The notes below the pieces were generated by a model. That model saw only the letters and a list, made by a program, of their open reading frames with translations, had not been told where the DNA came from and searched no databases. Below, in pieces: positions 8,692 through 21,305 of a DNA stretch of 64,000 nucleotides; the first letter of the stretch is position 1, and every line of letters starts with the position of its first letter. This DNA comes from Megalopta genalis (lineage: Eukaryota > Arthropoda > Insecta > Hymenoptera > Halictidae). The position numbers and the translations under genes were made by a program. Location: contig NC_135029.1 of the NCBI RefSeq assembly GCF_051020955.1, forward strand, positions 4,426,001-4,490,000, written 5' to 3'.

Positions 8692-11600
8692 TAAATATCA
8701 AAATTGCAACAAAATTCAGCTCGCAAATGGGGATTTTACGATCAATGTTTATACAATGTTAAAAAACAGCTTAAACGTTTGTAAAAATGTTTGAACTTAC
8801 AAAATTTACAATTATTTAGAAATCAATTCTGGTTGGGTGATATAATTTAATGTTTGAAAAGTCATATTACAATTGTTATTGGTCGAACAATATATCAGCT
8901 TGGCTTCTATTATTGCATGACTCTCTGATAAAATTTTGTTCTAAATCGGAAAGTTTATCTTCGCACGAAATGTGTCAAATAAAAATAAATGTTGTTAGTG
9001 GTTCTTGCTTCCATATTTTCTATTTGGTGAACGTGAGGTCAGACGAACTAGGTCATGTAACCTATGGCGACCTGGACTGTATATTTAATTCTATTCGAAT
9101 GAATCTATATTTCAACGATCTGGAAAATATTGGCCATCGATGATGCAATTGCGTCTAGCGTAGATATAATCTTAGCATTTCATGAATATTTTTATTATTT
9201 AAAATAAGCTACATTAGTTGACATACCAAAAGCTATTTACGTTGTATCTTTCCAAACCGTTCGATGTTTATTTGCTTCATTTCTGTGTTGCAAATATATT
9301 ACTAAACATTTTGTATATTACTATACAAATAATGACTAAAATTTACACTCAAAGTTGAATGTTCGAACTTGAATTTTTATTAATACGTTCGCAATCGTCG
9401 TTCGATTTTACATTTTTATATAATTAGAAATGTATTTTTTGTATAATTAGAAAACTTTAACAATGTACAATAATTTTCTTTAAATGCGGTATTATACGTT
9501 GTGAGTTTAAATAGCAAAATAAATACAAGATGAAAATCTATGATTATTATTGCACTTGTTGATTATTTGTCATTACGATATTTATTCTGGACGATTATTT
9601 GTGGAAACTTAAAATTTGTAATTGTATATTTCTGTTGCATTCAATTTCTGCCATTACCAAGTTAGAATTGTCTGTGACAAATCATGCGAGAATAGTTTAG
9701 CATAGAACAGCCGCATCTATTCGTACCCTTCCTGAAGCGTACCGCCAATACAACCGAAGGAATCGTAATTTCGATCGCCAACCAGTTGGAAGCAAATGTT
9801 CCTCCAGGATCAACGGAAACTATCCTAGAAATTACAAGGCCAGGACTTGTATTTCTATATTCATTCTTTTCGAAACTTGTATTCCGAAGTCTCGCTAGAT
9901 TCTTTGTATTTTCTTTCCCGATATCCACCGTGATCCAAGTTCGCGACCCGCGGACCTATACGGCACAACATGGCTCTGGGAAATTCAAGAGGGTTCGAAC
10001 TCCGAGAACCGACGGAAATTTTGGTTTATAAAATCTGAGTTCCGATGACAAAAACAGTTCCATCTGATCGATGTTACTTTCCAAATATTTTGTAGAAATC
10101 AAATGCAACAGAAATATACTATAAAACTATTGACCCTTCTACGACGATATATCTACTTCAAAATTGATTCTAGAATTCGTGGAATGTGTTCGCAATAGTT
10201 CCAAATTTTTAATATCCTCTTTTTAATATTTTCCGATTTCTGAATTAGTCACATTTTACTCTAAGAGATATTACAAACGATTTGTGTTATTTACTCTATC
10301 ATGTAGAATCGAGAGAATAGATATTTGTACAGATGACATATTCGAATAGATTTTCTTTCGTCAATACAAGAAATGAAAATATTACCTAGTTTTCAACATT
10401 TATTTTCCGAATATTAAATTAATTTAACCTTCGTGTACTATTCTAGGAATAGTGACATTTAAACACGTTACATTGAACTAGATCAAAATTGGCATTCAAT
10501 TATGCAACAAAGATCTTTGGATTTCGATTGTAATACATATACACATATACAAAGTGTTCATGTTAAATTTATTTACATATTCCTATCATGACAAATGCAA
10601 TTATTTGGAAATATTTTTTACATACATATACGTACGCAGTTCAAAACATACGTATTTTATATAAAGTTTTAAAAGGAAAACTTTAATCCGAAAAAAGAAT
10701 TCAGGAAAAAAATTTCCAATGTTTTTGAAGCATTTTAATTTGTAGAATCTTCGAGTAATCCCTCGTTTTAAATGATCGATATCTACAGTGGTACATGTTC
10801 ATAGGGAAAATCAAATCATTAAAATGAACCAACGAGAACATTGATGTTTACGGTTCCTGATTCCGGATTCAGGAAAACTGCACGGCATAATAAATAGGCA
10901 AAGGGCGGACAATAATAAAAGTACCGGCTGTCTCGCAGCAACAATTCATCCTCTATTGTCTTTTCAAAGCTGCAACACTCCTGGCCCTTCGCCTAACGCT
11001 GTTTCCACAGGATAGATCAATTCTTCCGTGACTGCTACTCGATCCTCGAAAGACAACAGTGTTTATGCTAATCCGCGGATGTACTCGAGTTTCCGTGCTT
11101 TTCGGCCACTGCATAACGGAAATCTCGAATTCTGCATTACGTCCGGCAAAGGCTGTTATACTGCGCCAACATGCTATATCACGGGCCCTCGTACGATAAC
11201 ACGGAAGTCAATAATACTATACCTTCCGACCGGCGGCGCACATCGGAGACGTTCGGTTATCGTGCCCACCGAAAATACCGAATTTCTTGTCGCGACCCGG
11301 AACGTGGTTTTTCTCTTTTCCCTGGTTCTCTTCTTCTTTTTTTCCTCGTCTCTTTTCCCCTTTCTTTTTTTATCTCTTCCTGTACCGTCGCCATTATCTT
11401 TCCAATAACGTGGCGGAATGAAAGTACAGCCGCCGCGTCGCGCCGCGAGATCTAACATTAACGGGAACCGATAATTACTTTTTGGGCCATCTTAAATTCC
11501 CTTCTCCCGACCCGTGATAAACCATGATAACGCGATAACCGGGTCGCCCCTGTCAGTCGAATTTCCCGTCTCTCATTAGCGCTTTTAACCGCCGCTCTAA

Positions 11601-12342
11601 TATTGATCGTCACCGGCAATCAGATTAATTGTTGCTATTCTACGATCTAAATATGTTCGACGATGACGTTTCTATAGGGGCTATTCGGTACTTCTTGCGT
11701 TTTCGTTTGCGGGAATGCGGTGCTGATTAGAGGTACGGTCAAATTCAATTTATGCAATCGGCCACGAAAATATTCGGACACTTCCGTTTTGACGGAATAA
11801 CTTTTCTAAAATTGGGCCAGGTAACTTAAACGTTTGTTTTTATACGATGATAGAAGAAGGAGTTTACTAGACAATGGCTAACAGAAATTATAAACTAGGA
11901 TGATAACTAAATTAATAAAGCGCTTTTTCTCCGAAACATACAAGCATATGTCGACAATTTCATCAATTTTTATAAAAATTTCTTTAAACATTGTCCAGTG
12001 AACTAATTTCTCTAACATCTCAAAAAAATCAAGCCATTTTATCCGATTTCGAATCGATTCTTTAGTCGATTATTAATGCAAGAAATGCTCAAAATGTTGA
12101 CCATTAGAATCAATGCAGACATGTAGGCGATTAAGCAATGCGAGTGATACATATGTGTTTCATACGTTGTCAAGTGACCTTCGTATTTTAATAAAATAGG
12201 AAAATAACACAAAATGAATTATTGCCGCGTGCGCTCCTTTTTATAGCAAACAACTTTTATTCGAAACATCTTTTTACACAACATATAGTTTACAGGAAAA
12301 ATTAAGTCGAAAGAGTTGATCCACTGACCCTGTATATTATTT
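8692..12342. other. Long non-coding stretch with a GC-rich island at 10.99-11.65 kb
   Basis: Frames here are short and AT-rich except between 10990 and 11650, where GC content rises and frames are open on both strands, including a polypyrimidine stretch at 11310-11400. No protein family is recognisable, and the longest frame has no ATG start. The island could be conserved regulatory DNA. At 9930-9990 a segment with GTGATCCAAGTTCGC is similar to 41925-41985. The part at 11980-12070 shares words with 20190-20250 and 31340-31400 and is probably an old repeat. Confidence 0.4.
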
Positions 12343-12343
12343 G

Positions 12344-12647
12344 TAGATCGCGAACTTTTATGCAAAATTAAAGTTGTTGGCATCAGTTGCAAGATACAAC
12401 AGCTGCGTAGAGAACTATTTTTCTGAAGATGTAAGTTTCTATTACATATTGCATTTTTTGCACTTTTGACAAGAAATGGCTAGGTCAGAAACAAAATTGT
12501 TAAAACATCAGAAGAATTTGAGGACATTGTTATTTTATGTACAACTTATTGAAATTATGAAATGAGGAAAGACATTTTCATCTGACCTACGTTTCTTACA
12601 ATCAACTTAGACAAGTTTCATTTCGCATAAAAATCCGCGGTCTAATT
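12344..12647. repeat. GACTGCGGATTTTTATGC-family repeat, inverted termini
   Basis: Starts near TAGATCGCGAACTTTTATGC and ends with CGCATAAAAATCCGCGGTCT, so the two ends are diverged inverted repeats. This is the clearest full-length copy of a family that recurs through the window (13356, 14694, 20978, 26735, 33002, 35380, 37455, 39768, 39994, 45253, 50465, 54300, 60240). Confidence 0.6.
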
Positions 12648-13355
12648 TATTAGAGATGCCAGTGTTTCAAATCCACCACGAAATAGGATAAGCTTGTACA
12701 CGTATCTGCGGCTAATAATTAATTTTCATCTGCATGCTGAAACATGCTGATGCATACCCACCATAGCAGAAGTTTAGGCGATTACTCAAGGCACAAAACT
12801 TCGTTATATATTGTTCTTGTTGAGGCTTTCGGGTGTAAGAATTCTTCTGCAAAAATTATTCCAATAATTCGCCAACAATGCTTCGGCGAAGCTTTAATGC
12901 GCACTAATATTGTATCGGTATCGGAATCCGTGGTGCAAGGCGTCGTTATCGAAAATCTGAACGATCAGTATTACCCAAGAATTCCGGTATTTAAAAAGTG
13001 AAGATCATCACTCATCTGGTGCGCCCACCCTATCTAAAAGTATTCAACAGCCTCAATAAAAGAACAGGAATTATTCAAAGAAATCCAAAGCTCTTAATGA
13101 GATTTTTTAGCGGATTCTTCGGTTCCCATTTCTTCGGCTAATTAGACGGTTTATTCTATGATCTTTTATAACGAACTGAATGAAAGATATTCAGAAAATT
13201 CTATAGAATTATTTGTCTGCTTCTAGATTACGTAGGTAAATTTTTATATATTGTTTAATAATAATGATCATAATTCATGAAAATTGCAATAATTGTTCAT
13301 CAAGAAAACTACTCTGCCTGATGAATTTGACTTGATATCAACTTACGATTTGTAA

Positions 13356-13556
13356 TTAGTGGGCTGCGAATTTGTATGCAAAATAAAAATTGTCTAGATC
13401 AATTGCAAGAAATAGAAGGTAAACAAAAAATTTATTCCTTTTTAAGTAATTTTATTAGATTAGAAATAATGCAATGGCATTATTAAATTTTTTAAATCTC
13501 TCTACTGTTTTTACTTGAAAATACTCATTTTAAATGCATAATATCCGCAGTTTAGT
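13356..13556. repeat. GACTGCGGATTTTTATGC-family repeat, ~200-bp copy
   Basis: Begins TAGTGGGCTGCGAATTTGTA followed by TGCAAAATAAAAATTGTC, and ends ATGCATAATATCCGCAGTTTA near 13556. Inverted termini as in the 12344 copy, shorter interior. Confidence 0.6.
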
Positions 13557-14690
13557 ATGATTGTAATTGATTTTGGAATCGCAGGAAAAAGGAAAAAGAT
13601 TGTTACTAACATTTTCATCTTCAAAATCATGAATATATATATCTATATACATGTATATAGACGTGTACTTTTCCAAAGTTAATGACGTATGCTTCGAACA
13701 TATCCCAAACATTTAAATTTTGATTGATTCTGCTATTTGTGAAATATCGTGCGAGTCATCCGACAGAAATTGCTTGCCTCCTCGGTGAATAATTACTTCA
13801 ATATTGATGCTGTGACAATATTTAAAATTCATGACTGTTGTTCGCGTACACATAAACACTACTACAATGTTTCATAAAGCTTATTTGCCTAGTTTATTTT
13901 ATTTAAAAATAGAACGGAAAATTTAAATATTTTGTTCCGTTGTTTCAGAAAATATATTTTTGAAACGACATTTACTTAACTGTAACTATAAGAGTTTATA
14001 ACAACATTGTATTAAGAAATAATAAGAAGCGACAAATATTTCGAACATATTTTTCGAGTCAACTGCTACGGTATTTCAGAATCTATTTAAGCGATGCATG
14101 TGAAATTGTGGATTCACCTTCGGTACACCTGCTGCTGTAGCTGTTGCTATAATCAAACCAAAATATTCCGCTCCGATGTTATAGCTCGCAAGTATATCGG
14201 TACTCAGTCTTCCAACTGCTACTATTCGTTTTATCTCTTTCAATCGCATACATCTGACAAAAGCTATTCGATCAAATAAATTGTGCGTGTCCACTATAGT
14301 TATTTATATATTTGATCGGGAAGACTATATTAACGACAAATGCGCATGCAACGATAAAACTCGACACATCGAAAGAAAAGAAAAAATGTATCAATCAATG
14401 TTGACTCTCTGACTTAAGAAAGAGTTCGTCACTACCGTCATCGTTAACCAATCAATTGTTGCAATCTTTTTGAAAAGTGCTGATTACTGTAAGTTACTGT
14501 AATTTTATATGTTTGATTTGATTAAGTTTTGTTTAAATACAGCACTTTTATAAAATACATAATTTAATAACGATCCTGCTTAACCACTTTGACGTGTATA
14601 TTTGACACAAAGAAATGTCAACGTTCTGTATTATGAGGAGAATGCTCGTCAGAAACAGCTAACTGATTAAATTTTCTAGGAACGCTTATT
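13557..14690. other. AT-rich stretch with no supported gene
   Basis: No coding sequence or RNA is supported. A mildly GC-richer patch at 14090-14280 has overlapping short frames on both strands without recognisable content. Confidence 0.35.
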
Positions 14691-14693
14691 ATT

Positions 14694-15082
14694 AGACTGC
14701 GTGTGTTCTTACATTATTTCCAACTTATTACAATTATTAACACTAATTTAAATTTCCATTATATTCTATATTCTATTTATATTCTATTACTAGAATATTA
14801 TTATATAATATAATATATATAATGTTATTATATTCTATTATATATTCTATTTATATTCTATTCCATTCCATAGAAAAATTAACATGTTTAGAAGAAGTAC
14901 GTTAAAAAATACGTTGAAAAATTTGACAAATTAATTATAAGTGATCCTAAGCACACGCAGTTATACTATTGTCAAAAAAGCCGTTCGAGTGTTAAAATAG
15001 AGAAGACATTTTCGCCTAACTTATCTTTCTTAAAATTAACTTAGACCATTTTTATTTCGCATGAGTATCCGCAGTCTAATAA
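14694..15082. repeat. GACTGCGGATTTTTATGC-family repeat with internal AT-rich expansion
   Basis: Starts TTAGACTGCG and ends CGCATGAGTATCCGCAGTCT near 15079. The interior contains a TATTCTAT-type simple repeat at 14755-14875 that accounts for the extra length over the ~300-bp copies. Confidence 0.55.
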
Positions 15083-15141
15083 TTATTTCACTGTCTTCCT
15101 GAAACACCGATAACAATCGCTTATTATTCAAATCAATTCGA

Positions 15142-15324
15142 ATGCTTCTACTTATTCATAGATTTTGCCGAGATACAAACGTAGCAGCACGTAAAAGTCT
15201 CACAGCAAAAGATTTTGTGGCTTTACGGCGGAAAGATCCTAAAAATGAGTTAAAATATTCACGTTCTAGACTAGAATATCTCGCCGAACGTGATGCACTT
15301 GAGGGGACTATGGTTACGCGATGA
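15142..15324 (+). CDS. Small unidentified frame, 60 aa, ATG start
   Basis: An ATG at 15142 opens a 60-codon frame to TGA at 15322-15324. The predicted product is strongly charged (segment KDFVALRRKDPKNELKYSRS) with no membrane segment or known motif. It lies between a degraded repeat and the mariner element. A pyrimidine-rich tract ending in AG at 15161-15163 would also let it serve as an internal exon from about 15164. Composition is more protein-like than most frames here, but length alone does not exclude chance. It may be a remnant of a gene or of a transposon. Confidence 0.25.
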   Translation: MLLLIHRFCRDTNVAARKSLTAKDFVALRRKDPKNELKYSRSRLEYLAERDALEGTMVTR

Positions 15325-15344
15325 TAGAGTTGACTAGGTATGTA

Positions 15345-16265
15345 CTACTGTGATCAAAAAGTAAGGTGAATTTGTTTATAAAATGTAAATTCTTTATTTA
15401 TTCTTCCAAATCAATTTCATCCCCTTCAAAGTAATCCCCGTCCGATAAAACGCACTGTTTCCGACGCTTTTTCCAGTCCTCGAAACAGTCGGAATAGTCT
15501 TTTTCCGGTATAGCCTTCAAGACCTTCTTCGATTCGGTTTTTATCTCCTCAATCGTGTCAAAACGGCGTCCCCGCATTGGCTTTTTGAGTTTGCTGAATA
15601 ACCAGAAGTCGCACGGAGCCAAATCAGGCGAATACGGTGGTTGCGGAACGATATGAGTCGAGTTTTTGGCAAAAAAGTCGCGAAGAACCAATGCAGTATG
15701 ACATGGCACCAATCGAGACTTGACGCGTTTGAGACACAAAACATCCTTCAAAATGGTTTGGACTGAGCCAAATGATATTCCAACACTATCAGCGAGGTCT
15801 CTCATTGTCAGTCGACGATTTTCAAGCACCAAATCTTCGATTTTTTTGGACGTGGCCCTCGTCGGTAGACGTTGATGGTCGTCCAGAGCACGGTTCGTCT
15901 TCAACGCGTTCTCGGCCCGCTTTGAACTCGTTGTACCACTTATAAATGTTTTTTTGTGCCATAGTTTGATCACCAAAGGCCTTCCGCAACATTTTCAACG
16001 TGTCCGCACAAGAATATTCGTTCCGCAAACAAAATTTGATGCAAGTTCTTTGCTCAACAAAATCACCCATTGTAAAAATCGAAAAATTCACTTTTGGTCG
16101 TTTACTAAAACACGTGTAACTCGGAGATAATTAAACCTTTCAACAAACAGACGCTTGGCAATTGTTATAGACAGTCCTACCAACCTAGGAAAAAAACAAT
16201 TGCCTGCCTTCCTAATGTCCGGGAGTTTTAAATGACAATTTCACCTTACTTTTTGATCACAGTAG
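15345..16265 (-). mobile_element. mariner element, deletion derivative (921 bp)
   Basis: The termini are inverted repeats beginning CTACTGTGATCAAAAAGTAA on both strands, flanked by the TA dinucleotide expected for mariner (15343-15344 and 16266-16267). The interior encodes a damaged mariner transposase on the minus strand. At 921 bp it is about 350-400 bp shorter than a typical 1.3-kb mariner, which agrees with the internal deletion seen in the protein. The two inverted termini match over almost 30 bp, so the insertion is not very old. Confidence 0.93.
15398..16070 (-). pseudogene. mariner transposase, frameshifted and lacking the catalytic core
   Basis: Translation begins at the ATG at 16070 (MGDFVEQ). 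The N-terminal helix-turn-helix part reads to about 15848, where a run of seven A on the minus strand (15841-15847) shifts the frame by one base. The second frame continues from KIEDLVLENRRL through a second helix-turn-helix region (GISFGSVQTIL) to a stop at 15398. At about 15703 the sequence jumps from RLVP straight to HTALVL, in frame. This removes roughly 110-120 residues with the first two catalytic aspartates. The region of the third (SPDLAPCDFWLF) and the C-terminal EGDYFEGD box remain. It therefore cannot be an active enzyme, although the N-terminal end-binding region is largely present. Confidence 0.92.
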
Positions 16266-16317
16266 TACCTTCTTCGAGGCAGCGGCATACTACTCAATCT
16301 TGTGCGTTACCGTTTCG

Positions 16318-16490
16318 CGTCATGGATATCCAGAATCTAAACCTTATTCCTGGAACCCACGACGAATCTCCCTCGTTTATTTCAGTTGAACTACTCGGGC
16401 GCGTTACTCCCATGGTCCCGATTACCCCGAGGGAATTGTCGGTTGTAGGTGGTCCTTCTCAGGGTACACAACTCCCCGTGATCCAATAAT
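16318..16490 (+). repeat. GC-rich dispersed repeat, copy 2
   Basis: Shares ordered words (ATTCC, CACGACGAATC, CTCGTTTATT, GTGATCCAATAAT) with 1815-2010 and 19366-19540. The mariner lies immediately to its left and may have inserted into a larger copy. Confidence 0.4.
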
Positions 16491-16729
16491 AATATCTTCC
16501 AGCTTACAAGGCTCTAAGTTTGTCAATTAATTCTTTCCCGGCTGAACCAACGTGAATACCGTCGACAGAGTTTATCCTGACGGAGCGTGAGAATTTAATA
16601 ATGTGTATATACTATGGCGCACCTTCTCAAGGACAATCAACGTTGAAAAGCGGATCGCACCAACCGTTTAGGCCAAGACAGAATTTTTGTACGTTGCTCG
16701 CTGAATCGTAGCAACGTTTTGCGTAAAAC

Positions 16730-17400
16730 TGTGTAGATAATATTGGAAACCTATTCTAAAACCTTGATTACACAATCGTGATAAAATATACATAGACAAT
16801 TTTGGTAAACAATTCTAAATGCTCGACGATGTTACAGAAATATTAAAAGGTAAAAGAAATAGTAATTGAAGTTCACTAAACGTCCATGAGAAAACGCAGA
16901 TAATTTTAGGACACTGATACTATATAGCCGAGGATGTTGAAAAAGTATTGAAGAGCGAAGAAAAGCATTAATTAAACGTGACACAAAACGTTAGCGATTA
17001 GTGGTAGACAATTTTGGAAACCAGATCTAAATAGTCGATGATATTAAAATCAAGTATTTAGAAACAAAGAAAACATAATTAAACTTGACCAAGCACAATC
17101 ATGATGAAATGTTGACAATTTTGGAAATCAGCTTCAAATAGACTACGATATTGAAAAGACCTATTTGGTAGCAACAAAAATATTAATTAAGCTCGTATGA
17201 ACGTTCATGATAAAATTGATTTATTATATTCAATAAAATGTGAAATTAAATAGAATCGACACCCACAATATTAAAGAAATAGTTTGGAACAATGGAAACA
17301 TTAATTAAACTTGACAAAATATTCTTGATAAAATATAGAACTGCTGGAAGTCATATATTATGCATAAATAGTTGTGAAACTCTGAAAGAGTAATTAAAAA
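16730..17400 (+). repeat. Degenerate tandem repeat, ~105-120-bp unit, about six units
   Basis: A motif AGACAATTTTGGAAA followed by TAAATAGTCGATGATATT, then GAAAACATTAATTAAAC and a CATGATAAAAT word recurs in the same order at about 16735, 16793, 16900, 17007, 17112 and (weakly) 17217-17330. The units have diverged by substitutions and small indels. It is AT-rich and non-coding. The origin may be a satellite-like expansion. Confidence 0.65.
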
Positions 17401-17941
17401 ACAATGTTTTGAAAATCTCTAACGTATTCAAATTATTTTATAGTTTTTAGAATATACATCGTATTGAAATATCTATTTTGTTAGATCGTTATTTATTATA
17501 AGAGAAATTCTGATACTTTATCTTACATATTTTAGTAACTATTTACTTTCTAGATATCCACGCATGGTAGCTTAATGCTTAAAAATTTAATACAGTTTGA
17601 AGCACTATGGTCTCCTTGGAAAGCTGTTTCGAAAAGGGGCTGTGAGCCCAACATGATGGGATAACTGTGGGCTAGAGAAACGTAACTATCGTAAGAGGAC
17701 TATAACGTGGCTACCTCAAGGAACGGTTTTATTGACGTGGTACGGCATCCCTGGCGATTCCACGAATAGCAGCTATTAACGCATTATTTATCAGTCTACC
17801 AGAAACTTTAAATACACGCTGATTGCTCCCACTTAGACTTTCCAAACTTATTTTCTACTGAAATCAGCGGAAAGATACACGAGACTAAAACCGACTGTGC
17901 TACGGTTTCGTCAGTAACTACAAAAGTTTGATTGTTTGAAT

Positions 17942-18739
17942 TTGTAGCAACGATGCATCGCACAGTGCGGTTGAACTGAAATGCAACACGTATACAGAAT
18001 AAAGAAACAGAAACATTAAACGATAGTCGAGTCAATCTTATTGTATTTAGGAAGATGTTGAGCCAAGTGCAATAATACATAAAATTAATTAAGAATGGGC
18101 ACTATCGAACACATATTCAAACGAAAGAAAATTAACTTAGATAATAATTGATGCGAAGAAAAATTTATTCGATTAAGGTTCCATTCGAATAGGAAATATA
18201 TTACTTAAATAAGTATTTATTCGTACATGAATTTAATCAGACAAAAATCAATTTAAACGAAAATGTTCTGTTTCGAATAAGGTGTTATGTTCACAATTTA
18301 TTCAGATCGCTTTATTTTTTAACTTTCGCAGCGGAAAGTGTTGTAGCAACGATGCATCGCACAGTGCGGTTGAACTGAAATGCAACACGTATACAGAATA
18401 AAGAAACAGAAACATTAAACGATAGTCGACTCAATCTTATTGTATTTAGGAAGATGTTGAGCCAAGTGCAATAATACATAAAATTAATTAAGAATGGGTA
18501 CTATCGAACACATATTCAAACGAAAGAAAATTAACCTAGATAATAATTGATGCGAAGAAAAATGTATTCGATTAAGGTTCCATTCGAATAGGAAATATAT
18601 TACTCGAATAAGTATTTATTCGTACATGAATTTAATCAGACAAAACTCAATTTAAACGAAAATGTTCTGTTTCGAATAAGGTGTTATGTTCACAATTTAT
18701 TCAGTTCGCTTTATTTTTTAACTTTCGCATCGGAAAGTG
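17942..18739 (+). repeat. Direct tandem duplication, 399-bp unit x2
   Basis: 17942-18340 and 18341-18739 are the same sequence with about nine substitutions (roughly 98% identity by eye) and no indels. The unit contains several TTCGAATAA words. It is a recent local duplication. Confidence 0.93.
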
Positions 18740-18744
18740 TTGTT

Positions 18745-19040
18745 GTAAAAATAACAAGAAGTAGACGTACATACGATATCATTTCAATCGAACAGTAAAG
18801 AAGATAACCGATTCTAAAAATTACGTCAAAATAAATACAGTCAACAATTATTCGCATTATTATTCGAATGATTTTACAATCTCTATTCGAATATTTTATT
18901 CGAATAAAGAATTATTCAGATAAATCGATAAAATAGTTTGTTAGGAATAATAAATTATTATTCGAATAAAATATCCGATTAAAACAAATTCGTTCGTATA
19001 ATTATTTTAGACGAATAACAATTCAAATAATGCCCAACTC
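18745..19040. repeat. TTCGAATAA-rich block 1
   Basis: Dense repetition of ATTATTCGAATAA-like words, ending near GCCCAACTCTGC. Similar blocks lie at 29526-29735, 49490-49705 and 63400-63605. Confidence 0.6.
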
Positions 19041-19365
19041 TGCATAGCACAGGTCGCCCTGTGTACATATTATTGATTTATTGGATTACGTCGGAAGTTC
19101 TGATATATCAGAGTGCCATGTTCTTAATACTCTGCTTCAAAAGCGTCAAAGAGTACGACAATATCTTCATTTGAATATCCGTATTTTCCGCGCGAAGTTG
19201 ATCGGAAGGAACTCATTTCCACATGGAATAAATCGTGGCTGCATTATGCGAACATTGTTTCGCCGGACGCGTTTCCAGAATTGTACCTCCGCTGCTTTGG
19301 GTCTCTTCAAATTCCAGAAATTCCTCTTACAGACTGAATTACGCTTAATACTTCTTTCTGCAATT

Positions 19366-19540
19366 TTATCGTGAATTCTAATATACGAGTAAGAAGTGTT
19401 CCCGTAATCCACGCAGAATCTCTCTCGTTTATTCTGGTCCAAGTTACCCCACGGCTAGGGCGTGGTACCTATTCCTCTTGGGAATGTATTCTCTTGTAAG
19501 TGCTTCAAAGACTACTCGCCGTGATTCAATAATGCCGCTA
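19366..19540 (+). repeat. GC-rich dispersed repeat, copy 3
   Basis: Contains CTCTCGTTTATTCTGGTCC and CGCCGTGATTCAATAATGCC, matching the order of words in copies 1 and 2. Heavily diverged. Confidence 0.35.
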
Positions 19541-20977
19541 GACTACCGGGAACGTTATATGAAAGACTTGAATTTCTAATTAATCGTCTCCAGTTGTGTC
19601 TGTGCGCTGAAAACCAGCGCGTGCAACGCGAAAGAGAAAATGATGGAGCAACGGTTTAGGAGCCATTGAAACAGCAACTTTTTCAACGTGACTGATTCGA
19701 TCGAGCTAATTCTTGTACGGAAATTGGGTCGGCACGACCCAGAGTTGGGCATTAAGTCATCTGATCGATGATTAACAATTATGACTGACACGAAATCATG
19801 TTCATGATTAGCGATTACCATTATTAAGTAATCAAGCGATCATGATTAACGAATAATTTAAGCAGTCGAGGCAAATGTAAACGTTCGTCATGATAGTTTG
19901 GTTGGTCATTAGTTACGATTAACTGACAAATTTGGTATTATGGTAATAAATAATAATTTTTAATAATAACATTGCTATATTATTTCTACCTTTAGACATT
20001 TTCTAGTTGGTAAATTGAATTTGTTCCCAATTCTTACATATAGAAAATAATAATAATTTTTACAGAAAAAGAACTATTCATGTAATGTATTTTTTAATAA
20101 AAATGATTTCTAGTTTTGTGTATATACATTCGGTAAGAAAAGTCTGTGTGCACTTGTCACAACATAATAACTTTTTAAAAATTGACCACATGGCTTGAAT
20201 TTTTTTGAGATGTTAGAAGGACTAGTTTATTGAACATTTAGTAAAAAAAAAACTTTCGCAAAGATTCCAATTAGTTTGAATGACAACAAATTTTGCATCA
20301 TGTAGTGCATTTCATTCGATGCTTATTGAGTGTTTGTTGTCAATTGGGTTTATTATACAATGGTAACATTGACCCTTTTTACCTCAATGATTGATGAAAA
20401 CGATTAAAGATATTAATAGTCGAAAAATCGTCGATTGACGTTAATCGTTGATTGATCAAATTAATCGTCAATAGTTGATTGAAAAAAGCAATGAAAAATT
20501 ATTGATTTTTGAACGGAATTGAATGGATATTTTTATGTCGCTAAGAATTGCCTTTATCATGTTTATCACTTTATTATATTTAGGGGAATTCCTACTTTAG
20601 TGGTTAATAGTTAACGATTAACAGCAATTTCAGTCGTCAATTTCGATTAACATTGGCCGAATGTCCTATATGAAATCGAGGCTGCAAAATGTTCGAACAA
20701 AGAGTTCTAATATGCTCGCTGAAGATGGAAATTCACGTGCATTGCTGAGTTTCTTCATTTCTTTTTTAACCACTTCGGTTCCCGAAACGTCGAGGCATAA
20801 CAAATGGAAAGAATAACAAGGTAGAACCGTAATTGGACGTCTGAAAGTTGAAAAATGTGTTATGGAGTAAAAGTGGGCCATCTCGCTGTGGAAATTATGT
20901 TTTGCTGCGTTTAAAATGTAAACAAGTTTCGTGCAGGTAAACACTTTTAATAACACTCGTGCGATCGTAACGCGTAA
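19541..20977. other. Non-coding stretch with an AATCGATTAA-rich simple repeat
   Basis: No gene is supported. 19740-19930 and 20380-20660 are rich in GATTAATCG/CGATTAAC words (diffuse cryptic repeat). 20150-20250 resembles 11980-12070. Confidence 0.4.
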
Positions 20978-21305
20978 TGAGTGGGCTGCGGATTTTATGC
21001 ATTTATAACAAAAATTAGTGGATCAAATGCGAAACAGTGAAATCATTCGAAGAATTTAGATATCGCGTTGCATTATTTTCAGCTAATTAAAATGATTAAG
21101 ACATGAAATAAATGTATGCACTTTATGCATGTATGATAAAGATGAATAAATCAAATGACAGGGAAAATATTTAAAAAAATGAAAAATTCTACTGCATCAC
21201 TGTCAACTCATTGAAATGTTTAACATGAAAAATAAATGTCTCCGTAGTTTCATCGTCTCTCTTTTAATGCAGACAATTTTTCTTTTGCACTAACATCCGC
21301 AGTCT
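20978..21305. repeat. GACTGCGGATTTTTATGC-family repeat, ~330-bp copy
   Basis: Begins TGAGTGGGCTGCGGATTTTA and ends TTGCACTAACATCCGCAGTC. The interior carries the family words GCATTATTTTCAGCTAATTA and AAAATGATTAAGACATG. Confidence 0.55.

Noticed and set aside
8211..8794. Two small frames sharing an identical ~25-residue segment on opposite strands
   Set aside because: The shared peptide is produced by the two arms of the foldback repeat, not by a conserved protein.
9975..10000. GGGTTCGAACTCC word resembling a tRNA T-loop
   Set aside because: No matching acceptor, D or anticodon stems in the surrounding 80 bp on either strand.
11028..11458. 126-codon plus frame and overlapping 94-codon frames
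   Set aside because: No ATG, C-terminal half is a polypyrimidine-derived Phe/Leu/Ser stretch, and the opposite strand is equally open.
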